DNA of 64,000 bases from Sympetrum striolatum (lineage: Eukaryota > Arthropoda > Insecta > Odonata > Libellulidae): NCBI GenBank assembly GCA_947579665.1, contig OX388349.1, positions 25,514,459-25,578,458 of the forward strand, read 5' to 3'. The stretch's first letter is position 1. Every line of letters begins with the position of its first letter. This document shows, piece by piece, positions 11,625 through 22,008 of this stretch. The notes below the pieces were generated by a model. The model saw only the letters and a list, made by a program, of their open reading frames with translations, searched no databases and was not told where the DNA came from. The position numbers were made by a program, and so were the translations under genes.

Positions 11625-11838
11625 CCGATACCACTGGAGAAAGACTGATGCTTTTAAACGTCTATTCTTTTATACTGTATAACTGAACTGCATTCTCTGA
11701 AATGTACTTTTATAAAATGCCCAGGACGTCTGATGCCACTGGAGAAAGACTGATGTTTTTAAAATGTCTATTTTTTTATATATTGTATAACTCAACTGCA
11801 TTCTCTGAAATGTACTTTTATATTTTCTTAATAAACTA
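9505..11838 (+). mobile_element. R2-like LINE E1, 5'-truncated, inserted in satellite unit 3
   Basis: Comparison with empty units fixes both ends. The left flank stops after TTCG (9504) and the right flank resumes at AAGGATATCC (11839). Nine target bases present in units 1 and 2 (1722-1730) are missing, and there is no target-site duplication. The insert starts within the reverse transcriptase fingers, so the 5' half, including any N-terminal zinc fingers, is absent. It ends with CTTAATAAACTA. Loss of target bases without duplication is known for LINEs with a restriction-like endonuclease. GC content is clearly higher than in the flanking satellite. The uninterrupted frame indicates a recent event. 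Confidence 0.9.
11609..11826 (+). repeat. 109 bp tandem duplication at the E1 3' end
   Basis: GCCCAGGAC followed by CCACTGGAGAAAGACTGATG, a T-rich stretch, TGTATAACT(G/C)AACTGCATTC and TCTGAAATGTACTTTTATA occurs twice, beginning at 11610 and 11719. The first copy overlaps the last codons and the TGA of the reading frame. The second carries a matching GCCCAGGAC with its own TGA shortly after. The 3' UTR is therefore mostly two copies of one module, followed by TTTTCTTAATAAAC. Confidence 0.85.
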
Positions 11839-12374
11839 AAGGATATCCGTGTTTGGTAGCCATATCTATCTTACTATTTTTTGTAGTACCCGATGGTAAA
11901 ACATCGGGTCAATATAGGTATCAATAGCACTACAATTAAACCGTGATTTCTCATATTTATCAATTAGTTATAAATAAAGCATCATAACAACATATCTTTT
12001 TAATTTCACGTGAGAGAAAATATTATTATTTTCCCATATACGAATATATATCTATAACATTAGCTAATTTTACGTCCTTAAAGTTATTTTCCCATCAACT
12101 ATGTTTATCATGAAGATTTATTTTAGAGGTTAAACTTCTCAGTATGGCTCTTCTTGGACTAGTGCTCACAATGATCTAGCAATCATTGGTGAAATTTCCT
12201 ATTGAATATTCAAAATAAATAGCAATGTTTGTATATAAATACGAGTAAAATGTAGCTTGCATACTGCAAGCAGATCGACAACACTAATTTTATATCGGCA
12301 TCATTTCGGGACGGTCCTCAAATGAAAAAAAAGGATTGAAAATATTCTTAAAATTCGCTGCAATTTAATCGTCT

Positions 12375-13268
12375 GGCTTCGAACCCGGGTCTTCCTGGTG
12401 AACTTACTACGCAGCACAACAGAAGATCACCATCTCTAACTATGTGTGAAAAATCAAGCAGAAATATTTGCTGCAACTACCTTAAACAACGTCCTACTTT
12501 TCCCATATATTCCTTATGAGAGAAAATTTAATGTGTCCCGGCATCGAACCCAGGAACAGCATGGTCTTGTCTATTTTTTTTCAAAACCCTTGTCTTAATA
12601 TACATCTTCTATCAAAGTAAGAACTTCCTATTATATCGATAAATGCATCAAAAAATATTGAAAAGTTACCCCAACGTATTATATATGGGGGATATATTTA
12701 CCACCTGGCATCGAACCCGGGTCTTTCGGGAGATACTTTCTATGCAACAGAACAGAAAATCACCGTCTCTAACTACATATGAAAATTCAAGCAGAAATAT
12801 TGCTTGCAACTGCCTCAAACGACGTCCTACTTTACCCTTATATTCCTTATGAGAGAAAAGTTATTGTGCTTTGGCATCGAACCCAGGAATAAAACGGGAT
12901 TATGAAAATTTTTTTCTAAAAAAATTTTTTACCGTATATCTTACAACTAAGCACGAACTTCCTATCATTTCGATAAGTGCATCAAAAAAATAATGAAAAA
13001 CTACTACCATGTATTTTAAAGGGCAGATATTCGCATCGTCCTAGCATCGAACCCAGGATATTATCCGTAAAAGTCATTTATGTATTCGATAGATCATGAC
13101 CATATATAAAGGCTCCTAGAGTTTCGATTTTCTACCTATCCGGGAAGTGTTTTTTAAAAATTCCTGAAAATGAAAGCAATGCATTTAAATGGAAAAAATC
13201 GGGACTTTGGGCCCCTCTGGAATCGAACCCATGACACTGAGGTTCAAAATCGCAATTCTTCTGGCGGT
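12375..13268 (-). repeat. inner B-box ladder (unit 3)
   Basis: Same arrangement. The first TCGAACCC is at 12379 and the last at 13223. It lies downstream of the LINE insertion and is undisturbed by it. Confidence 0.75.
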
Positions 13269-13999
13269 TACACGTTATGGCCAATGTGTGGTAAAGCTTT
13301 TAAGTCTATGACGCTTTTAGTTTAGCCTGTGAATTTGTATCCTCTCTATCTATCTATCTATCTATGTACAGTGGCGGAAAAAATTATCGCAACACTTTGC
13401 GCGCGCACCAGTGGCTTTCACAGAAACTATTTGGAATTCTACTTTTTGAGACTGACTGGCAACACGGAGAAAAGCCTCGAAAAGCGGTAATATTTGAGTC
13501 GAAGACTAGAACTTAAACTAATTTCCTCTCTTTCGAACTCTTCTTAGAGCCTTCGCGCGATCTCTCCCAGAGTTCGTCATATTTATTTCGGCGTTTCTCT
13601 TTCATAGAACGAGAGGATGGATATATATTAATTCCTATTTCAATCTTAGATGCACTTAAATACATGGACAATAATTGAACTTCATTTCTATATAATGTGA
13701 AGATTGGCAATTGGTTTGAATAATGCTTAGCAATAAGGATTAAGTGAGATTAGAGTGGGAATACGCGATGTGGTGATTTTCATCATTAGAGAACGAGTTT
13801 TGCAGTCTAGAGGAAAAGAATGTTTTGCGAGATTATAATGAGAACAGATGACCTATATTGTTCTCTTTTTCTGGGTAATTAGTGCTCTAATAAGGCAGTT
13901 ATTTCTTTAGTAGTTCGGTTTCTCATACGAACATACGTCTTACGGCTGAAGGCTGGATTTTAATGTAAATGTAATTCTTCAAACGTCCAGTTCAAACAT

Positions 14000-15170
14000 A
14001 GGATATTCATTATTTGTGATAAACATTCCGAGGAGGAGTTTTGATTACAAGTCTTATGTTTTTCATTCAGCAATTAGAATTCGAAAAGTCATTAGAGCGA
14101 TTACTAAATTACTATGACACGATGTAAAATTTGGATTATGTCTACGGAATATAATTTTTCGCCAGTTTAATCATGCAGGCATGAGTGGTCTTTAACCACA
14201 TGTTGATCCCTTCAAAGTATTGCAGGCGCCAATACAAAACAAACGTTGAAATGCATTACCTCGCGTGGAAAAGCTTTAACCGTAAGTCGAGCACTTTCAA
14301 AGCAAGTATTGCAGGTGCCAGGTATATTTTTCCTCTTCGTGCCTATATCAGCTAGACTCAGGACCCTCATTTTACAGTCGCCCAGTAGAAACTATCCTCT
14401 GGCTAATTCAAAACTCCTTCCTCACCATGGTCCTAAGGAAATTAGATGTTATTGCACTCGTAAAAATATTCCCAAATAATATTATTATATTAGCGTATTT
14501 TACGAATGAAAGACTTACTAATCAACAACCCAAGTTTTTAGTACTGATACGTATTTTATGAACGTCTGACTTAATAAAGTTGATTAACCAGGATTATAGG
14601 AGGTAAAATCGTTAACTCGACCATCATCTTATGAGAAACATTTCTGGAAGTACGGGTTAAGTAAGTTAGCTTTTTTAGCCGATTTATTAAGGCAATTCCC
14701 TCTTCGCTTATAAGGCTAGGCATAGAAAACTGACCACCAGTCTCACGTACTTATGACCAAAATTCATTCTAATCGCCAACTAGTGATTTTAACAGGGTTC
14801 GAGATCTATATTCCTGGTATTCTTTTCTTGATCCTTCCTTAAATAGCTTTCGAACTTCTCTACAGTTTTGATCACCAAGCTCATGGATCTCACCGCACGG
14901 TTTAAGTTTTCTCAATCGCGAGTGAATGACTCCTATGCAACAGTTCAATTCCTCTTCTACCAAGGATTCGAGGTCGTTCGCTGAAAGGCAATGTCCTTTG
15001 ACTCATTTTCCACAATTAGAGGTATTTGACAGGGCCGCCTGATTTCTCGAAGCACGATGAACCTTTCGCTTTCAGTGCAGTGGATTTTCGAAAGCCTATA
15101 CGTCACTCGCAACAACAAATCTGGTCCTTAGGTCCTTATTTCTTCATTTATGTCTTCACGTCGATAGACG
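14000..15170. repeat. 3.89 kb satellite, unit 4 (partial, array edge)
   Basis: Near-identical to the other units from 14000 to about 15119. After AACAACAAA the match becomes weak: a deletion of about 45 bases relative to unit 1, then a short diverged stretch sharing TATTTCTTCATT and GTCTTCACGTC. It ends around 15170. Beyond that point the sequence is unrelated, so this is one physical edge of the array. Confidence 0.85.
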
Positions 15171-15352
15171 GACAACCAGCGGACCGCGCAAGCGAATCTT
15201 TTTCATTTTTAGGCTGTAAAAAAAAGCCTTGAGAATTATTGACATTCTTATGCATATTATTATTCATTGTTCGTCTACAACCAGGACAATTCGCATGTTT
15301 ACACTTTCCAGTTTTCTCGGCGGTAGTTCAAAAGCAATTATATAGATTTAGA

Positions 15353-15392
15353 TGTATACCCCGCGAGCTGCCAGATGGGTACAGTAGGGGTT
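15353..15392 (+). repeat. fragment of an interspersed repeat with TATACCCCGCGAGC core
   Basis: TGTATACCCCGCGAGCTGCC followed by a GGGTACAG-like stretch resembles 37506-37555 (CATACCCCGCGAGCCACG then GGCAGGGGGT) and the GTGTGGCAGGGGGTAC at 16496. These are pieces of one interspersed family. I recognise the pattern as common in arthropod genomes but cannot name the element. Confidence 0.45.
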
Positions 15393-15419
15393 GTAATAAC
15401 ACCATCATCACGTAATCTG

Positions 15420-15578
15420 CTCTATCAGCCTCTCTAATTGCCAGGGGAAAAAAGCGACCAGAAGTAATAATGTTTTGTGATTACTTCCGTGTAACGTTTT
15501 ATCGATGCTTCTCGGAGATCGCGATTAAGTCTTTAGTTGCACTAAAATTACTTCGTCTTTAGGTTCTGAACCGATATA
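15420..15578 (+). repeat. dispersed repeat, copy 1
   Basis: CCTCTCTAATTGCCAGGGGA, AAAAGCGACCAGAAG, TCTCGGAGATCGCG, CTAAAATTACTTCG and GGTTCTGAACCGAT occur in the same order and spacing as in 32885-33042. The two copies are diverged but clearly related over about 150 bases. No coding content or target duplication is visible. Confidence 0.6.
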
Positions 15579-16000
15579 GCTTTTGAAGAGCTTCCGTCAG
15601 TTGTTAGATCTTCCCACCTAGAGCGAATTCCAATAAAGAAATGGTTAACTCTATGTCTCGGAGGATGAATCATATGGAGGAGAATGAAGGAGAATGGATA
15701 TATTATTAATCAAACTGTATTTTTCTTGATTCCAATGTAATTCTCGATTATTAATAGTGCATATGTGCACACTGTTACCGAGTCTGAGAGAAATACGAAT
15801 ACATATAAATACTTTCCACTTGCTCTAAATTATGTTAAATAGTCTCCTTCTCTTAAAAACATGAAAATTGAGTAACATTACGGGGATGGAGGTCTATGGC
15901 GGAGCTGACATTTCTTCATAATCATCTATGTGTAGGAATCTACGGATTCTATCGAATGTGGACATGAATATACAGATGATAATTAATGATTGCTTTGTCG

Positions 16001-16040
16001 CAGGGGCGCAGCCAGGACTTATCTATGGGGGAGAGGGTCA
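16001..16040 (+). mobile_element. possible hAT-like transposon end
   Basis: CAGGGGCGCAGCCAGGA followed by a T-rich segment and a G-run (TATGGGGGAGAGGG) resembles the CAGGGGCG-type termini of hAT MITEs. No matching opposite end was found, so the call rests on one short terminus. Confidence 0.3.
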
Positions 16041-16480
16041 TAGACAGTAGAAAGAGCGAAAAAATCTCTACATTTCAGGGGCCGTTATATTCATGCACGC
16101 TACATGATATGTTAAATTCTTAAAAAAAACAAAATTTATAGAAAACTAGGATATTTTCACGGTTATGTGGCAAAATTAAAACCTTTTTGAGATTTTAGTT
16201 TGTAAAATGAATAATTGAATAATAATGATGAATAATAATCCTCAATGATATTTGGATTTCCAGTTTTGACAGGGCCAATTTCTCTTACACTAGTACTGTA
16301 GCACTACAATTTGGACAACCCAGTTACTTTGAAGAAAACCGAAGACCAGTCGTAGCGGGGACGGATGCATTTTTCCTCTTAAATTATATGTTGTTTTATA
16401 GATACGACATATTCTGATTATTGAGTTTAAATGTCAACAGCACAAAAACACCATAAAAATATGTCTATATAAGAACCCTT

Positions 16481-16810
16481 CAATACGCCTTTCGGTGTGT
16501 GGCAGGGGGTACAGGCACCTTAACTATATTTTCCTTATCAATTTCTTCCGCGTATCATGCGCGGAAAAAGTGAATTCTTGAAACGATTCCTTCTAGCATC
16601 TATTTTTCTAATCTTCCTCGCAGTATCAGAGCGGGCCAACATCAACAGGGAGGTCGCATTACATCAATTGCATTATTTGAGATCCTAATTTCTCTGAACT
16701 TACTTAGTAAATTTATCCTTTGAAATAGTCTTCTATCTCTTAATGATTACCATCCCGCGTACTGCATCATCTGAGTAACACTCACCGTTTTATCATTGCA
16801 ATTCTGTACA
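16481..16810 (+). repeat. interspersed repeat fragment with CCGCG hairpin
   Basis: CAATACGCCTTTCGGTGTGT followed by GGCAGGGGGTACAGGCACC, then TTCTTCCGCGTATCATGCGC GGAAAAAG, where CCGCG-TATCATG-CGCGG is a perfect hairpin, and later GAAACGATTCC and a CT-rich segment. The order of these modules matches a widely dispersed arthropod repeat as I remember it. No coding frame is visible. Confidence 0.4.
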
Positions 16811-17508
16811 AATCGTATCGTATACAACCAATCAAACTAATGCCGTACTATAGAGCTGTAATATAAAAGTAATAATCAGTGTAATCGCGCAACAGTATTT
16901 TCTCGTTTGGCTAGGTTGAATAAGAGGAAAATAAGTTTTTCTTCTTTGACACTCGATGAGAATCCCCTCAAAAATCTACTAGTTAATATTTGCATTCTAT
17001 TCACTTTTCCTATCGCATCTCCAATATGTTCTTTCAAAGATAAACTAAACAAAACTATAAACTTAACTCTTAGGTATTTTGTGTGGCGCATTAACACTAA
17101 GGGTTGTCGCGAAATTTGTTGCTGCGTGGAAATAACGTTTTGGATGATATCTAACATCCTTACGCTTTATATACACCATTCACAAAAAACTCTTAGTGCG
17201 TTTTTCAAGATTTACCTTTATGGAATCCGTGTTGGATCGGAATGATTCCTATCTTTACGGTAAGAAACTGAATAATAGAGCTTGCTATAATATGCTCCAT
17301 TATTTTTCAGAAATTCGAAGTTAACGAGAATTACCCATAATAATCTGACGATTCTTAGGCCCCAGAGTGACGCTTAATTTTTTCCATGACATTGGGACAG
17401 TGCCCTCATTAATGATTTCAGATAGAATTAGAATTTCCTATCAATCTGTTGCAGTGAATTTCCACTCGCATCAACTTATATCTCTATGAAATCTCCGAAT
17501 CAATGCGC

Positions 17509-17858
17509 GAGGTAAAATCGCTAACTCGACCATCATCTTATGAGATACATTTCTGGAAGTACGGGTTAGGTAAGTTAGCTTTTTTAGCCGATTTATTAAG
17601 GCAATTCCCTCTTCGCTTATAAGGCTAGGCATAGAAAACTGACCACCAGTCTCACGTACTTATGACCAAAATTCATTCTAATCGCCAACTAGTGATTTTA
17701 ACAGGGTTCGAGATCTATATTCCTGGTATTCTTTTCGTGATCCTTCCTTAAATAGCTTTCGAACTTCACTACAGTTTTGATCACCAAGCTCATGGATCTC
17801 ACCGCACGGTTTAAGTTTTTCTCAATCGCGAGTGAATGACTCCTATGCAACAGTTCAA
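17509..17858 (+). repeat. displaced 350 bp fragment of the 3.89 kb satellite
   Basis: From GAGGTAAAATCG to CCTATGCAACAGTTCAA this matches satellite positions 600-949 of unit 1, in the same orientation, with a handful of substitutions and a one-base T insertion near 17819. Both ends are abrupt. It lies about 2.3 kb beyond the array edge and is more diverged than array units are from each other. Confidence 0.9.
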
Positions 17859-19009
17859 ACTTCTTCCTCGTCTCACCTGCTGTTTAGACGGAATATATTT
17901 AACTAAATCTACTTTGATTATCCGTATAAACTCTACCCAACTATCATTTACTGTATTTTCATCCGAAAAGCGTAAAAAATTATCCAAGCCTTCGTTCAAA
18001 TAAAACCTTAAACTCAGAAGTAATTGCTTTGCGAATTACATACACTTGCCTCACCGGCTAGTTATTATTTGTGGGTGGGAAGTGGCTAGTAAATCTAAAT
18101 TGATACCTTGCCTCGCACGATTCGTTCGAGCTTTCGTCATATATCTGATCTAAAGCATGCAACGAAGAAGTAAGATGTATTTCGTGAAATTGTTTTTACA
18201 CTGCTACTGCTGGAGAATTTTAGATTATCCCAATCAATTTGCGGTAGGAAAAAATCTCTTCCTACGGCGATGATTGGATCTTTTATTTTCTCACCATTTT
18301 TCTGTAAGGCTTCGTATAAATCGACAAACAACCTATTTTTTCATCGGGAGGACCACACAAAGAACAAACATTAATCTTACTTCCGTTTTGTCTTTAAATC
18401 GAGCACCTAATGATTTCGCTCCTGCTAATTTCTACAAACAAATCGCGCTGACTAATTAAATGAGTTCATACTTCTATAAAAACTCTACCGCTATATCTAC
18501 AAAGTCATATTTTTGGTATATCATATAATCGGGGGAAATATCTCGCTAAGAGTAATATCTTCGCTTAAGCAACTCTCTTCCTAGTATGATATCAGCGCAA
18601 GTTCTCATCGTAATGTTAAAGAATTCCGCCTGTTTATTACGTAAGCTCTTGCAATACACTATTATAATTTTTAAATCTCTCAGTTCGCACTTTAAAACAT
18701 GGTTTCCTTTTTCGAATAACCTTTATATTTTTAAGCGAATTTTTCTTGGATTTGGATGGAGAGGGGGGCGGAAGTGTTTCGGAAGAGTCCATAAAGTGCA
18801 CACAAAGTTTAGTAAAATCAGCGAATAATAGCTGAGTATGGCGCCTAATATATGGATCTAAGTAGCCTTGGGAATTATTTTAACATACGGAAATCAATAT
18901 GATCAAATTGGAAGCGGAAAATTTTATTCATCGCTACAGAGAAAATAGAGAAGTGAACACCGGGCTCTTGGAAACTACATACTTTTATTATATAATTGCT
19001 GAAGTTCGC
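17859..19009. other. AT-rich DNA, nothing recognised
   Basis: Short open frames on both strands, the longest about 80 codons at 18586-18828, have no recognisable motifs. GC content rises abruptly at about 19010 where the E2 element begins. Confidence 0.5.
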
Positions 19010-19035
19010 TCCGTTCCACAGCGTGAGACTTCCAT

Positions 19036-20389
19036 CTCCGCATTTCCGACTTCCCAAAAAAGGAACTCACCGCGCTGGAAAGAAGCCTCGCGGAAGTGGC
19101 CCGCGAATGCCTCGCCATCCCCCAGAGAGGAAGCCGAGAAATATGTTACCTGCCGCCCTGCCTAGGAGGAGCGGGACTGTTTCCGCGGTCCACATTGAAG
19201 GACGTCATATGCATCACGCAGGTGTTCCGGATGCTGACATGCAGTGATCCTTTTACAAAGGACTTAGCATGGAATAGCCTGCGTGACACGGTCCACAGAA
19301 AGACGGGCCGCGACGAACCTGCACCCAGCAATGCAATCCTGGCTGCATACCTCTCAGGTTCGATGGAAGGACGACTTGGGGCGGATGTGGGCGATGCCAC
19401 CTCACTGTGGTCCCGGACGCGGCGAGCAACCCGCTCCATGCAGAAATGGTGCGGGCCACAATGGGAATGGAGCGAGGGTGACCACAGCCTGGGCATCCTC
19501 ATCGCAAACCCCACGCCTACTTCGGAGACCCTTCGGATTCCATCGACACACCGACACATGATATGCACCTTAATCAGGGGAGCGGTCGAGGAGAAACCTC
19601 TCCCAGAAACCTGACCAAGGAAAAGTCTTTCATGCCGCCGCCAACCACCCTGCGAGTTCCCATTTTCTGCAGAACGGGAGCCACACCCGTTTCTGCGACT
19701 GGCGATTCGTGCATCGGGCGCGGCTAAACGTCCTCCCGTTGAACGCCGCGCGTCGAGGAGCAGCGAGAGGGGACACGCGGTGCAGACGATGTGGGACTGC
19801 GGAGGAGACATTGCCGCACGTAATTAATCACTGCGCCACCCACTCCGCGGCATGGACGAGACGCCACAACACCATCCAGGAGCTCCTAACCGAAGCCCTC
19901 CCGAAGGACTGGACCATAAGGAAGGACCGCCGCATCCGAGGGGACCCATCCCTCCTGCGGCCGGACATCGTGGCGTCGGAGAGCCTCGACGGCCCATTCC
20001 ACATCGTCGACGTCACGGTGCCCTTCGACAACCGCCAGGAGGCCCTCGATGCGGCGCGAGCGGCCAAGAAGGAGAAGTACGCAGCCCTAGCGGAGAGACT
20101 GTGGGAGCGGCACCGAGGAGCCGAAGTCCATCTGGACGCCCTCGTCGTGGGAGCCCTGGGGTCCTGGGATGCCGCCAACGATGCCCTTCTTCGCCGCCTC
20201 CGGATCCCGAAGTGCCGTATCCCCGGGCTGCAGCGTAAGATGGTCTCCGCGTCAGTGAGATGGTCGCGGGACATCTACGTCGAGCATATCACCGGGGTGC
20301 GGCAGTACCAGGTCACCACCGCAAGGACCGGAGCAGACGGTGAACCGGAGGAAGACCCCCTAGCCCGGCATCCCGCGGAGGACCACTAA
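19036..20389 (+). pseudogene. R2-like polymerase thumb/endonuclease remnant (E2)
   Basis: Two overlapping frames together cover the C-terminal half of an R2-like protein. The first frame runs to TGA at 19612-19614 and carries CLGGAG, the SDPFTKDLAW segment and SLWSRTRRATRS, each matching E1. A frameshift near 19590 moves the homology into a second frame that runs to TAA at 20387-20389, with FCDWRFVHRARLNVLPL, the knuckle CRRCG..H...C, RRHN, RPDIV and IVDVTVPFD. Another frame disruption lies near 19040. Catalytic reverse transcriptase motifs A-C are absent because of the 5' truncation. It is non-functional as polymerase, though the endonuclease segment itself is uninterrupted. E2 is closer to E3 than to E1 at protein level and in the 3' UTR. 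Confidence 0.85.
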
Positions 20390-20575
20390 AAACGAATAAC
20401 AACTGAAATAATGAAACTCAGATCTTGCACCCTGGCCATAGGAACTTGTTGTTGTATAAATACATATATTATTATTGTAAGGCCAGGGTATTTATATAAA
20501 TGTTGTAAATAATTAATCTCTGTGAAATGTTTATCATCTTAAATTCAATTTGTATGTTGTATCCCCTTTTCTTGT

Positions 20576-20601
20576 ATGCGGCCCAAACAAACGGGCCGCA
20601 T
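20576..20601 (+). other. 3' UTR hairpin of the E2/E3 subfamily (E2 copy)
   Basis: ATGCGGCCC, loop AAACAAAC, GGGCCGCAT pairs as a perfect 9 bp stem. E3 keeps the same loop and 3' strand at 62882-62909, but its 5' strand reads ATGCAGGACCC, which still pairs completely if two A residues bulge out. Likely part of the RNA structure recognised by the element's own reverse transcriptase, by analogy with R2 3' UTRs. Confidence 0.6.
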
Positions 20602-20810
20602 GACTCTAGCTTCTTAAAGTAAGCCATTTAATTCAATAAAATGTAAATTACTTGTAAATATCTAAGAAAAAGGCTGAGGGGAACAACATTTAGACTCAAC
20701 GCTCCCCGCCGTTTACGGTATACGGGGTTGCGCCGCAAGGCTCTAAATGCAGAGACCTGCAAATATATTGTGAATTTCTTATGAGTTTTAAATAAACGAG
20801 TCTTATCTGT

Positions 20811-21696
20811 GGTGCACATGTATTTCATTGAAAGCGTGTGGATATGCTTACTCCAAGATGCGAGAACGGCATATCTAATTGCTGTAAACGGACAATCGAG
20901 TCATCGGTTTAAATTTACAATTAAGATTCGAACTGTTTGAATATTATGGAACCTGATTTCGATTACATTCAAGCTGATTGATGAAATATATTACAACTCT
21001 GAATAAATTAGATTGAAATTATCTGTTGTAGAGTAATACACTCACTGAAGAGGAGATTCGTATGAGTTGTGTGATGAATGAATGAAACATCTGTAGAGAT
21101 GTGATAGCGTTGCAATTTATTATATTTTTTTCAGTCAGTATGGTTAAAGTGCATTGATGTCTCATGAGAAACACCATTTGTTATAACACAAATATTACTC
21201 CATATTACATATAGCCTGATAAAACTGAAAATTGTTGATAACCGATTCCACTATTTAAATGCTAATAATAGTGATGACAATTCCTGTCAAAACGAAAATT
21301 GATAAAAAGCTCTTGGAAAAGTTGAACTCCTTCAACACACGGATTAGATAGGATTTATCGAAAGAATATTTTTAATGCCTTATGCAGTCGAAATCTACAC
21401 TGATTGAGAGGAAATAGAAAGTTAAGAATATGACACATCTTAGTGGTTTCTGAATTCGAATTTTTAAGTGTTGAATTCTATTCCATCACAAATCTAGTAT
21501 TTAGACCTTTAATTCGCGAAATAATACCTCAAAATGTTCATTTTAACGTCTGATATTCCGCTATCAAACAATCTTGTTTGTAACTATCTCCCAGTGTATT
21601 ATATTAACATTCTACACAAAGATTTTTATCACGACCAACTTTGAATAATAAATGGCAAAAAATGAAGACAATGCGGCAAAGGCACTACCTGGAAAT
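20811..21696. other. AT-rich DNA, nothing recognised
   Basis: No frame, repeat or structure that I can support. Confidence 0.5.
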
Positions 21697-21899
21697 CTCG
21701 AGAGGGTGAGTCTTAAATGTCTGCACATATATACGATACTAAAAGTCTATTTTCCATTCGTAAGGACTTTGAATATTGCCGGTTTTACTCTCTCTATACA
21801 GAGTCCCGAATTGTCGGAGTTAGAGTGATTTCAGTTAGTTTCCACGTAATCCGCGCTCTGACGCAAACTGGTGTTGCGATAATTTTTTCCGCCACTGTA
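21697..21899 (-). mobile_element. Tc1/mariner-like element end, right terminal repeat at 21871-21897
   Basis: GTGTTGCGATAATTTTTTCC GCCACTG followed by TA is the exact reverse complement of the 27-base end found in every satellite unit. Reading inward there is further weak similarity, for example CGGCAATATT against the satellite's CGGTAATATT at a comparable distance. The far end is not identifiable, so the left boundary given is nominal. No transposase frame is present. Confidence 0.5.
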
Positions 21900-22008
21900 C
21901 TTATATATAATTGCATTTCTTCCAACACGTAGTTTCAAGTATTAAAATCTTTCTCATATTCTTAATGTAAAATTCTGTAAATAGACACTACTGTTTCAAC
22001 CTTGTGAT

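Larger units (their letters stand above)
7784..13999. repeat. 3.89 kb satellite, unit 3 (interrupted by a LINE)
   Basis: Third unit, 6216 bases long, because an R2-like element occupies 9505-11838. With the insert removed and 9 missing bases restored, its length matches units 1 and 2. Satellite sequence on both sides is as similar to the other units as they are to each other, so the insertion came after the array was homogenised. Confidence 0.95.
15171..17508. other. AT-rich stretch with decayed interspersed repeats, no gene recognised
   Basis: No convincing coding region. It contains the interspersed repeats listed separately (15353, 15420, 16001, 16481). An open frame of 112 codons at 16907 starts with TTG, has no recognisable domain, and overlaps an opposing frame; I do not regard it as a gene. 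Confidence 0.5.
19010..20810 (+). mobile_element. R2-like LINE E2, 5'-truncated and frameshifted
   Basis: Homology to E1 starts at ACAGCGTGAGACTTCC (19017), corresponding to E1 residues around 280 of its frame, after the polymerase active site. It runs through the endonuclease and a 3' UTR of about 420 bases to TCTTATCTGT (20810). The 3' UTR is shared with E3 but not with E1. Body GC content is far above the surrounding AT-rich DNA. No target-site duplication was found, and the exact 5' junction is uncertain by about 10 bases. Confidence 0.85.

Noticed and set aside
9440..11634. Eight or so minus-strand and alternate-frame open frames across E1
   Set aside because: They lie entirely within the reverse transcriptase/endonuclease frame, which carries all recognisable motifs.
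16876..17245. Overlapping 93- and 112-codon frames
   Set aside because: Opposing strands, a non-ATG start on the plus strand, and low-information AT-rich composition.
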